From contig JAHWDD010000003.1 in NCBI GenBank assembly GCA_023897205.1, positions 1,491,665-1,555,664 of the forward strand: a stretch of 64,000 bases of DNA, in the 5' to 3' direction. The DNA is from Exophiala sp. HKRS030 (lineage: Eukaryota > Ascomycota > Eurotiomycetes > Chaetothyriales > Herpotrichiellaceae). Position 1 is the first letter of the stretch. Every line of letters begins with the position of its first letter. The translations under genes were made by a program, and so were the position numbers. The notes beneath the pieces were generated by a model. The model made no database searches. It had not been told where the DNA came from and saw nothing but the letters and a program-made list of their open reading frames with translations. Below are positions 21,050 through 31,603 of this stretch, in pieces.

Positions 21050-22114
21050 ATGGCGTCCGAAACATTAGTTCTCCCTCTACCAAACACAGAACATGCCTTT
21101 ACCAAGGTCGAACCCTTTGTCGAAGTTCCTCCTCCGCCTCGCTTCGACCCCTCTACACATCTCTGCTTCGAGCCGCCCAAGGCCCTCGTTACTCTGAAAG
21201 AACTCCTGCTTTCCGAGAAAGATGCTATATCGCCAGTTGCGATCACAGAGCCCTTTCCTCTGTTCACGATTGAAGGCGTCAAGCAAATGCGGGCAGACCT
21301 GTTTCGGAAGGAGGTGGTCGAGAAACATGGAAACAGGACATTGCCACATTGCTATAAAATGAGAGGGTATTCCAAAGACACTCCCTTTGTGGACTCGGTT
21401 TGGCGAAGCGAAGAAGTGCTTCAAGCATGTTCGCAGGCTGCTGGCGTCGATCTTGAGGTTGTCTTCGACTACGAGATTGCACATATCAATGTCCAAGTGG
21501 ATGCGCTCGAGGATGACATGCAGCTGGGTGACGCCCTCCCCCCTGCATTTCCTCCGAGCCAATCTTCTCTTCCAAAGGCAGCGCCCGTCGATCATGCAGA
21601 TGAGTTGGCCTCGGTCGGATTATGGCACAAAGACTCATACCCTTGGGTCTGCGTCTGTATGCTCTCTGATCCTAGTAATATGGTCGGTGGAGAGACAGGA
21701 CTCAGGAAAGGTGACGGGTCCATTGCCAAGGTCAGAGGGCCTCAAGTTGGTTGGGCTGTCATGATGCAAGGAGGTTGTATTGAACATATTGCTCTAAAGT
21801 CTGTCGGTACTGGGGAGCGTGTCACCATGGTCACCTCATTCCGTCCTCGCGATCCAACTCTTTCCGATGTTTCCAACCTAGGCAACGTCAAGAAGAGTAG
21901 CAATTGGGATCAGCTCTTCAAACAGTGGTCAATATACCGCCTGAAAGTTATCGAGAAGCGAGCACAACTGTTGAGAGAGGAAATTGCTCGAGGATCTCCT
22001 ACCGGCCCTCAGGTAGCAGAGATGATGAGCAAATGGAACGAGGAGCAATTCGCTTATATGCAACATACTGCGGTGGAGATGACGGGTGACGGCAATCCAG
22101 GCTCTCAATATTGA
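21050..22114 (+). CDS. 2-oxoglutarate/Fe(II)-dependent oxygenase family protein
   Basis: This intronless gene encodes 354 residues. The fold is indicated by an HxD...H iron triad: His193 and Asp195 in GLWHKDSYPW, and His246 in the GGCIEHIALK segment. Arg257 follows His246 by 11 residues (GERVTMV), the right distance for binding the 2-oxoglutarate carboxylate. The MVGGETGL segment before the distal histidine is typical of the jelly-roll turn. Such enzymes hydroxylate or oxidatively cleave small molecules using O2 and 2-oxoglutarate. There is no signal peptide, so it is probably cytosolic. A TATA box lies 62 bases upstream of the ATG. The gene shares a promoter region with an MFS carrier and is followed on the same strand by a Zn2Cys6 regulator, so a catabolic or detoxifying role on an imported compound is a fair inference. 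The substrate cannot be named. Confidence 0.75.
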   Translation: MASETLVLPLPNTEHAFTKVEPFVEVPPPPRFDPSTHLCFEPPKALVTLKELLLSEKDAISPVAITEPFPLFTIEGVKQMRADLFRKEVVEKHGNRTLPHCYKMRGYSKDTPFVDSVWRSEEVLQACSQAAGVDLEVVFDYEIAHINVQVDALEDDMQLGDALPPAFPPSQSSLPKAAPVDHADELASVGLWHKDSYPWVCVCMLSDPSNMVGGETGLRKGDGSIAKVRGPQVGWAVMMQGGCIEHIALKSVGTGERVTMVTSFRPRDPTLSDVSNLGNVKKSSNWDQLFKQWSIYRLKVIEKRAQLLREEIARGSPTGPQVAEMMSKWNEEQFAYMQHTAVEMTGDGNPGSQY

Positions 22115-22474
22115 GTGACTGTCATCAAGTGTACTGTATCTTGGTTATGTTAGACGTGTACCTACCTATCTTGACTCGGAGTGACTCCAGAAGTAAGGCA
22201 TACTGCTCGAGTTGCTCTAAACCCTTGGGGCGATGACATGCTAGTTTTCAAGTGAGTACGTATACGTATATATAAAGTCTTATCGCACCGAATAGATCGA
22301 TACTGACTGATGTTTGACTCAATCGTGGTTGGTCTTGTAGTCATCTTCTGTCTTAATAACTAGCGGCACCAACCGCCAGACTTGGACGGAAACAGAAATT
22401 CTTTCCCTCCTTATCAACAGTTCTGTCTCTCGCGGTCTCCTTGTTGATCGCAACTTCTCCGGGCATTCCAGACA
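22115..22474. other. Short intergenic region upstream of the second Zn2Cys6 gene
   Basis: No gene is visible. It contains an A/T-rich TATACGTATATATAAAG stretch near 22260-22276 that could serve as a core promoter for the downstream regulator. Confidence 0.45.
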
Positions 22475-22521
22475 ATGACACACAAGCCATGGCACAGCAA
22501 CAATAACGGTAATGACGACTC

Positions 22522-24498
22522 ATGGAAGGACTGGCCCGAGATCAAGGCCCTCGAGCCTACAAATCTCGACGCAATCGACCGTGTGATCTCTGTAGAACAC
22601 GAAAGATCGCTTGTCGCATTGATTCCTCACCACCATGTTCATTTTGTCAAAACCGCGGGAGCGATTGTACTTTTAGAGAAAAGCCTCCGGTCAAAAGAAG
22701 GCGAGCATTGTCAACAGATCCTATAACGAACGATACCGCACCATCGTCAGCACTTTCAACCACTTTTACCTGGAACTGGAATGATGCACCACCATTAGAA
22801 TTCGATAGCACCATCTTTGGCGATCTCGCTCTGTTCGAAGATGCGAGCCCCGAATCCGCAGACCAAAGTGACTCGTCAATTACAGGCTTGAATGGCAAAG
22901 CCCAAAGCAACACAAATGGAAATGTTCGCAGCCCAGAGCAACAGAGAGCCAAAGAACGGGAGCACCTCATACGGGAAGGACTTGTGCTTCATGGCGCTCA
23001 CATGCCACCAGATACTGGCCATCTCAGCCGTCATGTTGTTGATGGTCTCCCTGCAGAAGCTGGACGCATCAAGATACCACAGATTACTTTACAGAGCATA
23101 GATGCAGATGACATGTTGGGCCGTAATCTCAAGGCAAGCATGCCTATTTTGTTATATCCTGATCAGCACCCTCCTTCACCGTTACCACATTTCAGTGATC
23201 GATCGGTTTCCTGGTCAGACATCAACGACTTGTTGTCTGTTAAACAATGTGATCAGTTGAAGTGTCTCTACTTTCAATTCATCCACGCAGCCTTCCCGGT
23301 ATTGCAGGAAGATATCCAGTTTTGGAACGACCAAGACCATGGCACATCGTCAAAAGCCTCGCTGGCACTGGCAGCTTCTCTTTACGCAACAGCAATACCG
23401 TTTGCCATGCACGACGATCATCTATGTGCCACGCTAACTAATACCTCGTCCAGGAGGGAACAACTTTATTCGATTGCTGTTACAAGCATCCTCGAAGAAG
23501 CTCACCGACCCTCCATGGAGCTCCTGCAGGCTTCTTTACTATTGCTACAGAAAGGCCCGACTGCTCAGCATTATGGATTGACCCCTGCATATGCCTGGCT
23601 GACCTCCTTCGCGGTCACGATGGCGAAAAGTCTTGGTCTACAATATGACTGTAGCTCATGCAATATACCTGAAGCCGAGAAGCAGACCCGTACGCGACTT
23701 TGGTGGGCGACATTTGTGATGGACACCTGGGTAAGTCTGGATTCACCGGGAGGACGCTCGATCAATCCTGATGACTATGATGTCCCTCCACTGCGACTGA
23801 GCGATGATGCGATAAGTGGACCTCATCTGGCCGGGCAAGAGCTCAATCATTTCTGCCAATTAGTTACCTTGAGCCGGCTATTGTCACAGATTCAAACCAC
23901 GTATTACACTGTACGTGCTGCGAAAGACACCAGCGGAAACCTCTTCAGATCCTTAGACCTAGCGCGACCCATACGTGCAGAACTGGTTGAATGTCACCAG
24001 CAGTTGAACAGCGGATTGTCATTCACCAGTGGTAACGAGACTGGTGTTCACGCATCGATTCATATCGCTAGCTCGGTGGTGTCGATCACCCTTTTTCGAG
24101 CTCTTATTCGACCGATCCAGAATAGCGATCTGACATTCTCTTCATCCTTGGAGGGCCAAAGGTCTGCTGCCAGTGCTGTTTTGGCCGGCTCTCTCAACTC
24201 TGCGAGAGAAGCAGTTCGTATACTGGAGAACATGGTGTCAGTGGTTGGACCGTGGAATTCATTTTGGCATTCCTGGTCCCAGGGCAACTTTGCAATTATT
24301 AGTACATTCTTTGTACAATTGCTTTCCGTGAGCAAGTCGCAAGACATGCAACAGGACATGACATCTGAAGTTCTCGAGCTCGTGTCGCGTTGGAAACGTG
24401 CCATACGCGTCGGAGCTGGCAATGGAGGCTGGGGACATTCATTGATGAGCCTGGCTTTGACCCGACTTGATGCCCTCCTCAATCATCTTCCGCCATGA
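22522..24498 (+). CDS. Zn2Cys6 fungal-specific transcription factor
   Basis: A single exon encodes 658 residues. The zinc cluster near the N-terminus (about residues 21-49) reads C-x2-C-x6-C-x7-C-x2-C-x6-C, with RTRKIACR typical of the first half, and is followed by a basic linker (KPPVKRRR). The Fungal_trans middle region spans roughly residues 240-500, with LKCLYFQFIHAAFPVLQED and TRTRLWWATFVMDTWVSLDSP as clear family landmarks. I chose the ATG at 22522. An out-of-frame ATG at 22475 opens an 83-codon frame that overlaps the start. Alternatively, that ATG could be the real start if a 38-nt intron (22509-22546) is removed, which restores the frame in phase and keeps the zinc cluster. The intron would be unusually short, so I prefer the simple model. 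Its position after the oxygenase gene suggests it regulates the local transporter-oxygenase set. Confidence 0.88.
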   Translation: MEGLARDQGPRAYKSRRNRPCDLCRTRKIACRIDSSPPCSFCQNRGSDCTFREKPPVKRRRALSTDPITNDTAPSSALSTTFTWNWNDAPPLEFDSTIFGDLALFEDASPESADQSDSSITGLNGKAQSNTNGNVRSPEQQRAKEREHLIREGLVLHGAHMPPDTGHLSRHVVDGLPAEAGRIKIPQITLQSIDADDMLGRNLKASMPILLYPDQHPPSPLPHFSDRSVSWSDINDLLSVKQCDQLKCLYFQFIHAAFPVLQEDIQFWNDQDHGTSSKASLALAASLYATAIPFAMHDDHLCATLTNTSSRREQLYSIAVTSILEEAHRPSMELLQASLLLLQKGPTAQHYGLTPAYAWLTSFAVTMAKSLGLQYDCSSCNIPEAEKQTRTRLWWATFVMDTWVSLDSPGGRSINPDDYDVPPLRLSDDAISGPHLAGQELNHFCQLVTLSRLLSQIQTTYYTVRAAKDTSGNLFRSLDLARPIRAELVECHQQLNSGLSFTSGNETGVHASIHIASSVVSITLFRALIRPIQNSDLTFSSSLEGQRSAASAVLAGSLNSAREAVRILENMVSVVGPWNSFWHSWSQGNFAIISTFFVQLLSVSKSQDMQQDMTSEVLELVSRWKRAIRVGAGNGGWGHSLMSLALTRLDALLNHLPP

Positions 24499-25142
24499 GA
24501 AACATGTCATATCTATACCTACGACTGCAGGATTGTTCTTGGGGCTCTTTCTTTTTTTGACAGCGATCAAAAGGAATCTAGGCCCAACAGCGGAGTCGTC
24601 GAAACTTGCTCATGCCGAGATCGCCAAGACATTCCACTGTCGCCCAGGCCGCCTCGTTCCTCGGCAGACGCTTCTTGACTCCAACTTTGAGCACATTTTC
24701 TCAGATGTTGTATTTCTGAATGATGTTCGAATACAAAGAACAAGACCAAACAAATACCAATGGCGGTGAGTTCTTCTGCTTGTATCTTCTAGCAAAGACC
24801 TCTTCCATGTTTCACGAGTCCCTTACGACCAAAACCCAATTCCCGGCGCGAACCACGGTTGTATTTCGTTCAATTTGGGTATGAGAGATGGTGGATCTGC
24901 CAAGGTCATCCCACATAGCTGTCATGATCGCTCCCGAAAAGCTAGGATCAAATCTTCTGGTGGCTTGTGGTTTGTGAGCACTATACGGGGTCAAGTCATT
25001 TCGAATGTGATCAGAAAACGGTTGGTATAAAGATTAGGGGGGCGTTGCCTTTCAGAGTATTCATTTCTTCTTTTCCCATCCTCGCCATCCAGAATTATTA
25101 TCTCTCACCATCACCCATAACACTACAAACCTCACGGTCAAG
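24499..25142. other. Intergenic region upstream of the BIM1-like gene
   Basis: An open frame at 24467-24769 overlaps the end of the regulator and encodes a short hydrophobic stretch, but I cannot support it as a gene. TATAAA at 25026-25031 lies 112 bases before the next ATG. I looked for the copper-response word TTTGCTC and saw only CTTGCTC at 24605. Confidence 0.45.
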
Positions 25143-25936
25143 ATGTTTTCCAACTCACTCCTCCTGCTATGTCTGCCTGTCCTGACGTTGGCGCATTTTG
25201 AACTGAACTTCCCACCATCACGTGGAAGCAACGATGAGAACCAGGCAACCTTCCCTTGTGGTGGCTATTCACAGACCCAGAACCGCACGCGTGTCTCGTC
25301 GACCGAAGTGCCCGTGTCTGTGAAGCTAGGACATACTGAGAACCTATTCCAAATTCTGTTGGCAATTGGCGACGACGTGGGAAGCTCATTCAACTATGAA
25401 CTCCTCCCGACCATTCGCGAAATGGGTCCTGGCGATTTTTGTCTTTCGAGCATTCCTGTTCCCAGCAACCTGAACATTACCGACGGCACCAATGCCACCA
25501 TCCAAGTCATTACAAACAGTCATGACGGGAGTGGTCTTTACAACGTAGGTTTTTATCCCCTTACAATGGTCGAACAGTGAGCCTTGCGATACTGTGACTA
25601 CTGAATCGCTAATGAATGGGTTGAAATGAGCAGTGTGCAGACATCACATTCACAACGACAAACCCAGAGACACCGTCGTCGTGCACGAACGGGACTGGAA
25701 TCAGTGCCACGCCTCTCTCAGGGAGCAGTTATACTTTTGCCAACGAGTCAAGTAGCCACGGAGATGGACACGGGTCAAGCAGCACGTCTGGAACCGCGTC
25801 CGGGACAGCAAGCAGCTCTGCAAGTGCCACTGCTGCTACGTCTTCGGGGTCTGGTCAAGGAAATGGTGCTCCCATGATGAGTGTCGGATGGGGTATTTTG
25901 GGAGCTGCAGCTTTGGCTGGTGTTGTCATGTTGTAG
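25143..25936 (+). CDS. X325/BIM1-like GPI-anchored secreted protein
   Basis: Two exons, 25143-25544 and 25634-25936, phase-consistent, 234 residues. A signal peptide (residues 1-17) is cut so that the mature protein would begin with histidine (HFELNFPPSRG). This N-terminal His is the copper ligand of LPMO-like proteins, and the following NEN..FPCGGY, GDDVGSSFNYELLP, GDFCLSSIPVP and NITDGTNATIQVITN blocks fit the X325 family. X325 proteins bind copper but lack polysaccharide oxidase activity; Cryptococcus Bim1 is a GPI-anchored copper-uptake factor. Here too a Ser/Thr/Gly-rich stalk (about residues 155-205) is followed by a hydrophobic C-terminus with no charged residue, a GPI signal. Several N-glycosylation sequons are present. 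A role in surface copper handling is inferred from the family. Confidence 0.85.
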
Positions 25937-26463
25937 ACAAAGTCAGAATGATGGAGTAGCAACTTTTGAATGAAACAGCGGAAAGGTAGATACGACTAGA
26001 AATGTGTATGGCTTGTCATATGACGTGATGTGATGAGACGAGACGGGCTTTTTTAGATGGACACTTGTATGGTAGTGTAAAGTCCAACATTGGCCATGCC
26101 TTCGTCTGTACTGAAACACTCTTTCATTACAATCTTCCCAAATCCAATGATCCATAACACAACAGGAACACAACTGCCGACAATCCGATCAAGGTCCAAT
26201 GTTCGAAATGATAAATCCTCATGATCATTTGTGTCCAAGTATAATAAACCACAAAGGCATCCCAATTTTCACAGTACGGGGCGTCACTATCATTGTCGTC
26301 GTTGTCGTCGTCATGGTCGCTGATGACATCCTCGACATCTTCCCCGCCGCCGGATGTGGTATCACCATCATCCTCGCCGGTTGTTTGAGTAGTTGTATCA
26401 TCACTCATCATTTTCGTGGTTGCCTCATCACCCATCAAGGTGGAGGAAGGAGTTGTGGATTCT
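25937..26463. other. Intergenic or alternative 3' coding region
   Basis: On the minus strand a frame at 26127-26582 encodes an acidic stretch with repeated Asp codons followed by a hydrophobic segment that could cross a membrane. It may be an alternative 3' exon of the neighbouring hypothetical gene, but I found no phase-compatible splice with good consensus sites. The acidic run comes from a GAC/GTC-type microsatellite near 26285-26320. Confidence 0.35.
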
Positions 26464-26790
26464 TCATTGTTCCCGAACAAGTGGGTTGGGTCTCCCGACA
26501 GGCATGGGTGTTCTGGTTCTTGTGTCGGCCAACGTTGACACTGGTCCGTTCGGTCCGTTTGCGTCCCCTTGTTCGACAACATCGTACCTGGTCAAAGGTC
26601 TTTTCAAAGCTTTGCACCCTGCACAGGTATTGTTGTATACCCTGGTCCAGTCGTCCGAACGTTTGATGATTTGTTCCTCACATCGACCCGTCAAGACCAT
26701 ACCATAACAAAAGGACCGGTAATTTTTGTCGTCACGGACGTGCCGACGGCAATGAGTACAGTGACGAGATATGGGTCCTTTGAAACACAT
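26464..26790 (-). CDS. Hypothetical small Cys-rich protein (uncertain model)
   Basis: The frame starting at ATG 26790 (MCFKGPISRH) is rich in spaced cysteines: HCTHC, SFC, RC and CAGC, which suggests metal binding or disulfides, but I do not recognise the family. The uninterrupted version ends at 26464 with 108 residues. A good donor (CAG|GTACGA) inside the frame with an acceptor 47 nt further gives a phase-consistent alternative that ends in a Pro-rich tail near 26435. A pyrimidine-rich acceptor-like sequence lies just upstream of the ATG, so the gene may also have an earlier exon. Three overlapping minus-strand frames here make the true 3' end unclear. Confidence 0.4.
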   Translation of the reverse strand: MCFKGPISRHCTHCRRHVRDDKNYRSFCYGMVLTGRCEEQIIKRSDDWTRVYNNTCAGCKALKRPLTRYDVVEQGDANGPNGPVSTLADTRTRTPMPVGRPNPLVREQ

Positions 26791-27709
26791 TTTTCTTTCC
26801 CCCTTTCTGATCCTAGAACGGAAAAGGAAAATGGTTCGCCGCTTGTCCAAGTAGGTACCGTAATTATCTCCGTAAGAAGTATTGTATGGTGCTTCCTCCA
26901 AGAATTGTAGGGTATCAAGGTAACAATGACTCGGTAATCATGTAGATCAAGGTAAAAAAACCTTACCCTTGGGGAACAATCTTACCATGAGCGACCAAAA
27001 AATCGTAGATATATGTATAGAGAGATGGAGAGATCTTACCTTTCTTGAAGTGCATCAACATGGTGACGCCAGACCAAGAGGCAAACAAGACACTCTCATC
27101 CAATCCAGTGTTTGTTGTTTGTTTTTCACCATCTTTACATGTCGACAACTCAAACACGTCGTTCTTTGTTTAAAAAAAACGTTACTGCGTGTCATCACTT
27201 TCGCCGTTTGAGCGGACAGGCAGGTGTAAAACACGGGGATGACCCATTCTACTTAATAACAATTACTTTAAGAACAAAAAAAAGAGGGAGGAAATTGGTA
27301 TGTATGCTGGATAAGATCATGACAGTAAAAGAGTCATGATCGAGTAAAATAATGCCAAGTTATTTGAGTCGTACTCGTATCCGCATTCGTACTCGTATAT
27401 TTATCTCGACTCAGACTCATCTCTACTATTTATCGGTGTTCATCATTAATACATCTCATTATTCTCATATCTCATATCAAAGGAATGCTACTCGAGCCTT
27501 GTCTTTTCCTCATGCGATGACAGCCCAAGTTATACTTCGCCGTCAATGACAAAAATGAAAATATTAACCCTCAACATTCCATCATAAGGCGACGATGACT
27601 GCATATGTACTAACATAGGTCAGACCCCAGAAATATGAGTGTTGGCCGACTCCGTAGAAGCAGTAACCAGGCCAAATTCATCATCAGACCTCCCCAACCA
27701 AAACCTCCT
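26791..27709. other. A/T-rich intergenic region
   Basis: No gene found. The segment includes A/T-rich stretches and short ACTCGTA repeats near 27366-27415. It contains the 3' end of the Val/Thr-rich gene and possibly the promoter of the Cys-rich hypothetical. Confidence 0.45.
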
Positions 27710-28870
27710 TCATTTCGTCGGGGCATGGCTCTGACACCAGTTGAAATATGTCTGGAGCTTTGGAAAGTCACTCGTGGTGGCGGACGAGCCACCGTTCGCT
27801 GTGGCACAGGCCTTGCAAGCGCTGACACCTAGCATAAAAGGTACAGGGTCGGGGCAAAGCTGGTTATATACGAAACCAGTATTCTGTCCGACGGTCTGAG
27901 TGTTGTCAAAGACGCCATAGCAGGCGGCTGGGGCAATTCCGAGAGATTGCCGACTGACGATTTCAGCAATGATATTCTTGCTGCCTCGTCGAGGGAACCT
28001 GGGTGTCCAGGTCGCTGTTGGCTTGGTCCAGTCACCCCAACCCGTGGTCGTTGTCGGAGTCGGCGGGGCGGCAGCCGGCGGGCAGACTGGTTGACCGTAC
28101 ACGTCGAAGATGGCGAATGAAAGATCAAAGAGCATGGGGTTCAGATGGAAGTATCCTAGAGCTGGCTTATCCCACGCACAGTCGGCCTCGGTGGGCGTCG
28201 GCCATGTAGCGTTCCAGTCCGTGGGGACGTCAAGGGGAGGCAGTGGCTTGCACTCGTCCGGAGCGCAGACATAGCCATCCGCAGGTGGGTTCTGTTCCCA
28301 GTTGCAGTCGATCTGAGGTGGTGTGCAGACGGTGCCAGGAGGACAGCCCCAGAGGTAGTTGCTTGGTAAGGGAGCCTTGGGAGTGTATGTTGGGTTGACG
28401 ATTCTGGAAGTACAAGTCACCAGGCCAGTCAGAGGCGCCGATGGGCAAGTCGTGGAGACGACAGTGGTGGTGGCAACATCAGTTACTGTGCTCACGCCAA
28501 CACTCGTAATGGTCTTTTCACTGACAACAGTGGTCGGGCTAACGATTGTGGTAGGAGCAACGACAGTCGTGGGGACAGTCACTGGCACACTGATGTAGCT
28601 GGTCTCGACGCTCGTGTCGACAATGGTCGTCGGCTTGATCTCGACAGAGGTGGTGGTGACAGTGACATAGTCGGTCTCAGTCGAGTACACGGTCGAGTAG
28701 ATTGTCGTCGAAACAGTGACATAGCTGGTTGACCAGTCTACCCAGCCAGCGGCAGGAGCACTGCTGGTAGTGGTTTCCCATCCGTCGGTGCCAGCTTGAG
28801 CGAGAGTGACAAGGAGGGGGCCCAGAAGGGCGGCAATACTCATCCTCATGACGCCGATCTTGTAGATCAT
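27710..28870 (-). CDS. Secreted Val/Thr-rich cell-surface protein
   Basis: An intronless gene of 386 residues. A signal peptide is clear: after a short start (MIYKIGV) comes MRMSIAALLGPLLVTLAQAG, with cleavage likely near residue 27; Met8 or Met10 are alternative starts. Residues 45-150 are dominated by Thr/Val/Ser in short repeats (VTVSTT, TTVVAPTT, SPTTVV), a pattern of O-glycosylated wall proteins. The rest is a Pro/Cys-rich globular part with CPPGTVCTPPQIDC and YVCAPDEC motifs and paired cysteines towards the end, which I do not recognise as a named domain. It lacks a hydrophobic C-terminus, so a GPI anchor is unlikely. It is probably a secreted or wall-associated glycoprotein of unknown role. 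The repeats are encoded by imperfect GTC/ACG-type codons, so length variation between strains is plausible. Confidence 0.8.
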   Translation of the reverse strand: MIYKIGVMRMSIAALLGPLLVTLAQAGTDGWETTTSSAPAAGWVDWSTSYVTVSTTIYSTVYSTETDYVTVTTTSVEIKPTTIVDTSVETSYISVPVTVPTTVVAPTTIVSPTTVVSEKTITSVGVSTVTDVATTTVVSTTCPSAPLTGLVTCTSRIVNPTYTPKAPLPSNYLWGCPPGTVCTPPQIDCNWEQNPPADGYVCAPDECKPLPPLDVPTDWNATWPTPTEADCAWDKPALGYFHLNPMLFDLSFAIFDVYGQPVCPPAAAPPTPTTTTGWGDWTKPTATWTPRFPRRGSKNIIAEIVSRQSLGIAPAACYGVFDNTQTVGQNTGFVYNQLCPDPVPFMLGVSACKACATANGGSSATTSDFPKLQTYFNWCQSHAPTK

Positions 28871-31603
28871 GAGTATCTATGTGCACACAACGAAGGACTT
28901 GGGTATCAAAAAAACAACAACAAGGCTGTGCAGTTATGTCGGAGGAGGGATGAGACGAGAGGAAAGCGAAAGGCGACTCCCTCGACCTGATATATGGGAT
29001 TGAAGCTTTCAATGCCACGGCCATGCGAGCACAATTTTTATTTGTCGTCACCAGCCTTGGAAGAAGAGCCCGCACCTCCCATGGAGCCGATGCTACCATT
29101 GCGCCAGTGGCTTGCAGGACTTAGGCATACCCTCCGCAATGGTACTAGACGTGTCTAGAGTAGCCTTGAAAGGCCTTCGACTTAGCGTGCTCGCTTGTTG
29201 GGAGAGGACTTGAACAAGACCACTAGACTGACCAGGAGCATGCGAAAGTCCGTCAGGGCGTTAGTAGCTCTCGGTGCCTTGATGGGTGATTGTCAGGGCA
29301 GCCCAGCCGATCCCGATATGGCTCACCCAGCCTCACGGACGACGGACATTATGATGGTACTATGTTGCACAGGGCTAGGATATGCTGTACTCCGTATGGG
29401 TCGGGGAAATTAATCACCATCCGCCGTGCTGACAAGACCGAATGGCGGCAGAAGGGGCCGTATTGTGGCTACACTATTTCTTCAAGGCTGGAGACGCGGC
29501 TAGGAATATCCCAAGAATAACAAGAAAGCTGCCGGATGCATGGAAAATCAGCGCGGCATCACACCAGGAGTAAGTAAAATGACCCACGGCGTGAGCAGAA
29601 AGAAAAGGACTTTCCCCGCGCACTCGGGCATCGTTCGCGTCTGCAAGAACAGGAAGCTTCGGGACTATGAGCTGGTCAAGTGATGATTATGAGGCTCAAT
29701 TACCAGATGAGGTCTGGTAAGAGAATATATTGTGCTGGTATTCTAGGGCATTAGAGGAAGGTCTCTTTGTAAGTCTCCTCCTTTTTGCCGTAGTATCTCT
29801 TGGCTGCTGGTGGCTGTAGAGCAGGCTGTACAAATGGATCCTCATGGTGGATACACATCATGCACCTTGAGGTCGATACAGAGAGTCTTCGTAAGTCCAC
29901 GCCGGAGAATCTAGCTCATTCTTCCCCAGGGCTCCTCTCTCTCACCATGCAACTACCGCTGATCTATGCCCTTTACAGGTGCGCCTTGAAGCCTCGGGAC
30001 AATGAGCTGTGAGGTAACACTGAGGACGCGACCAATTGATTGAAGAGCTCCTTTATCCCTGTAACACGGCTCACAGACATGGGTGTCAAGCAAGAACAAT
30101 CACACCGCGGTCAAGACAATGGTCACACCATGACCGCTCTTTGAGTCCTGCTTCTACCAAGAGTCCCTCAACAAGTCACGACCATACATCCTTGTGGCTA
30201 TCTCTGGAGTCTTACAGTGTCTGCCTGGTTCCATGTCTCAGAGCTGCGGCACTCTCGATATATGAAAGACCGCTACAGGACCGAAAGACTGTAGCGATAA
30301 CTGGGAAAATGCTGGCGCCAACGAGAGCCGCACACCTGTCTCATTACTAAGACACCTCAGGCCACCAGTCTTAGCTTGCCGGCAGATGAGCTACTGTAAC
30401 CGAACGCCGGCTGCTCTGTATCACACCGACATGTGAGCCACTAATGAATAGCTTACGTCTTCCTGGGGCACAAATCTTTCCCCTTCCATCCTGCATGCAG
30501 CGACCAAGCCAGCGCATCCTCCACAATTTTGCGGACACATCCGCCCCGGGCGCCAGGATACCCTGAAGATCAGTCAACGGCTTCAGGATCAGGCTGAAGA
30601 ATGTCGGAGGGCGCTTTCAACCCTTCCACAGCCACCAATATCAGATTTTGATCGATTAATGAGAAGGAGAGAGTGCTCCGCTTGATCAGGACTTATCTTC
30701 ACAAGTCAAAACCATCCTGGGCGACTTTGAGCGCAGTATGAGCAGAACTATCTGGATAAGGCTGAAGTCGACGTCCTCCACGGTTTTTCCTTGTCCCCGC
30801 CCGAGGTTCTTCTATGTTTAGCGTGGGCGAAGTCATCCTTTAGGCTCGGTGAAGCTTCTACTTCCACAAACATGCATATTCCATCAGGATGGCTGTGCTA
30901 TGATTTGACTGTGCAGCTTCACATCGATGGAGACTCACTAAGTCTGAGACTGAGTAACTAGTGATGCCACCCATCAGTGTCTGGATCACAGTCTTCTGAT
31001 CTACACTTGACGAATGTCCGCCAATGTTGGCCGACGGACCTTTGACCAGTGAGTCTAGCCAGTCCACACATTGTTACACAACATGCCCTGGCTTCATTCC
31101 CTCCAGTGCCTGTTCAGGAAGAGAGCGAGATGGATACACCTGCCCCTCATCCAGGAGCTTTCCACCACAACCCAACTTCCCGCGCGTGCACATGAGCGCT
31201 GCCTCTTCTCGCTTCACGGTTGCAGTAACCTGCAATGTCCAAATGCAACATGGAGCGATGATCCATCCTATAAAATGCTTACTGGATAGGAACCCAGAAC
31301 AGAATTTCCAGACTAGCGTCGAAACTGCTGCCGACAGTCCTACTATACGGGGGCGAAAACACGGACTGTTCTCATGACATCGCCACAAGCTAGATGCTTC
31401 TAGCCGGCAACATGCCGCCAGACCCTCCCTCAGTGTGGCAGGGCGCATATACCCCTCGCCCGTTCATCGAGGTCGATTTTTCCGACAGTGTGGGTTGTGG
31501 CCAAAGGCTGCGAACCGAGTACAAACCCGTTATATGCTAAACTCGACTGCCTCAAGAACCTGCCCCCACTGCATCTACCCAAGCTTCCAGACATCCAGCA
31601 GCC
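28871..31603. other. Intergenic region of 2.7 kb without recognised genes
   Basis: Both strands show only short overlapping frames without motifs. TACTCCGTA occurs at 29388-29396. A pyrimidine-rich stretch shortly before 31604 is likely part of the promoter of the Kelch gene. No tRNA or transposon features were found. Confidence 0.45.

Noticed and set aside
24467..24769. A 100-codon frame overlapping the end of the second regulator
   Set aside because: One hydrophobic stretch only, no homology that I recognise, and it overlaps a firm gene.
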